Origin: Pseudomonadota bacterium
GTDB lineage: Bacteria > Pseudomonadota > Alphaproteobacteria > Acetobacterales > Acetobacteraceae
Reading direction: 5' to 3'
Length of the DNA stretch: 5,422 bases
Assembly: GCA_021808205.1 (NCBI GenBank)
Contig: JAKBCD010000171.1
Span: 1-5,422 of the forward strand
Notes under the pieces: model-generated
Told to the model about the DNA's origin: nothing
Database searches by the model: none
Seen by the model: the letters and a program-made list of their open reading frames with translations, nothing else
Part shown: positions 5,296 through 5,422 of the stretch, one piece after another
How the letters are laid out: each line of letters starts with the position of its first letter
Numbering within the stretch: position 1 is the stretch's first letter
Position numbers and translations under genes: made by a program

Positions 5296-5422
5296 TCAGG
5301 CGACGTCTTCCAGGTCCAGCGCATAACCCGCCGCGCGCACGGTGCGGACGATATCAATCTCACCCGGCCCGTTGATGGCCTTGCGCAGCCGCCGGATATG
5401 CACATCCACCGTGCGCGGCTCC
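5296..5422 (-). CDS. OmpR/PhoB-family response regulator, C-terminal fragment (gene runs off the right edge)
   Basis: The last 41 residues of a winged-helix DNA-binding domain. RTVDVHIRRLRKAI is the recognition helix of OmpR/PhoB-type regulators, and IVRTVRAAGY is the C-terminal wing with the family's VRGxGY-like ending (RAAGY here). The receiver domain and the rest of the effector domain lie beyond base 5422. The first helix resembles PhoB most closely, but PhoB, ChvI-like and other members cannot be told apart from this much. A short acidic tail (LDLEDVA) follows the wing. The gene converges on the oxidoreductase gene, with 111 bp between the stops filled by two hairpins. Confidence 0.85.
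   Translation of the reverse strand, partial: EPRTVDVHIRRLRKAINGPGEIDIVRTVRAAGYALDLEDVA

Noticed and set aside
1..5422. CRISPR arrays, tRNA or rRNA genes, riboswitches.
   Set aside because: I saw no spaced direct repeats, cloverleaf or conserved RNA motif in any gap; all gaps are under 300 bases apart from the candidate element, which is described.

Overview
The window has the mark of a GC-rich proteobacterium. Coding DNA is roughly 60% GC, gene ends are tightly coupled, and the genes present are an O-antigen-ligase-like membrane protein, an exported YVTN/YncE-type propeller, a D-amino-acid-dehydrogenase-like flavoprotein and an OmpR/PhoB-type regulator. An alphaproteobacterium is my best guess; this is inference from composition and gene content, not from a marker gene.

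Left half, all on the minus strand. Reading from about 3236 downwards come an O-antigen ligase-like polymerase/ligase (Wzy_C type), a secreted seven-bladed beta-propeller, then an AT-rich block at about 629-1016, and finally the N-terminal 184 residues of a sterol desaturase/fatty acid hydroxylase family protein that runs off the left edge. The AT-rich block has matching 19-bp inverted ends (17/19 identical) and is flanked by 8-bp direct repeats (7/8 identical). It encodes only one 80-residue, two-helix membrane protein and no transposase. I read it as a small non-autonomous mobile element with cargo, inserted 2 bp beyond the stop codon of the propeller gene. Without it, the propeller and desaturase genes would lie about 80 bp apart in a possible ligase-propeller-desaturase transcription unit.

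The ligase reading frame overlaps the propeller gene by 109 bp. The overlapping tail is low-complexity and begins just after a perfect A_AAA_AAC slippery heptamer. A -1 shift there, or one base missing from the A6 run, would end the protein at a TAA 9 bp before the propeller ATG.

Right half. A short divergent region (3237-3304) separates the minus-strand unit from a plus-strand pair: a YbfF/ABHD11-like alpha/beta hydrolase and a DauA-like FAD-dependent oxidoreductase, joined by a TGATG stop/start overlap. The flavoprotein keeps the residues that hold the amino-acid carboxylate in D-arginine dehydrogenase but lacks the glutamate that reads the guanidinium group, so its substrate is probably a different D-amino acid or a related amine. 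Two perfect hairpins (5184-5226 and 5252-5287) fill the gap between this pair and a convergent minus-strand gene, of which only the C-terminal 41 residues of an OmpR/PhoB winged-helix domain are visible.
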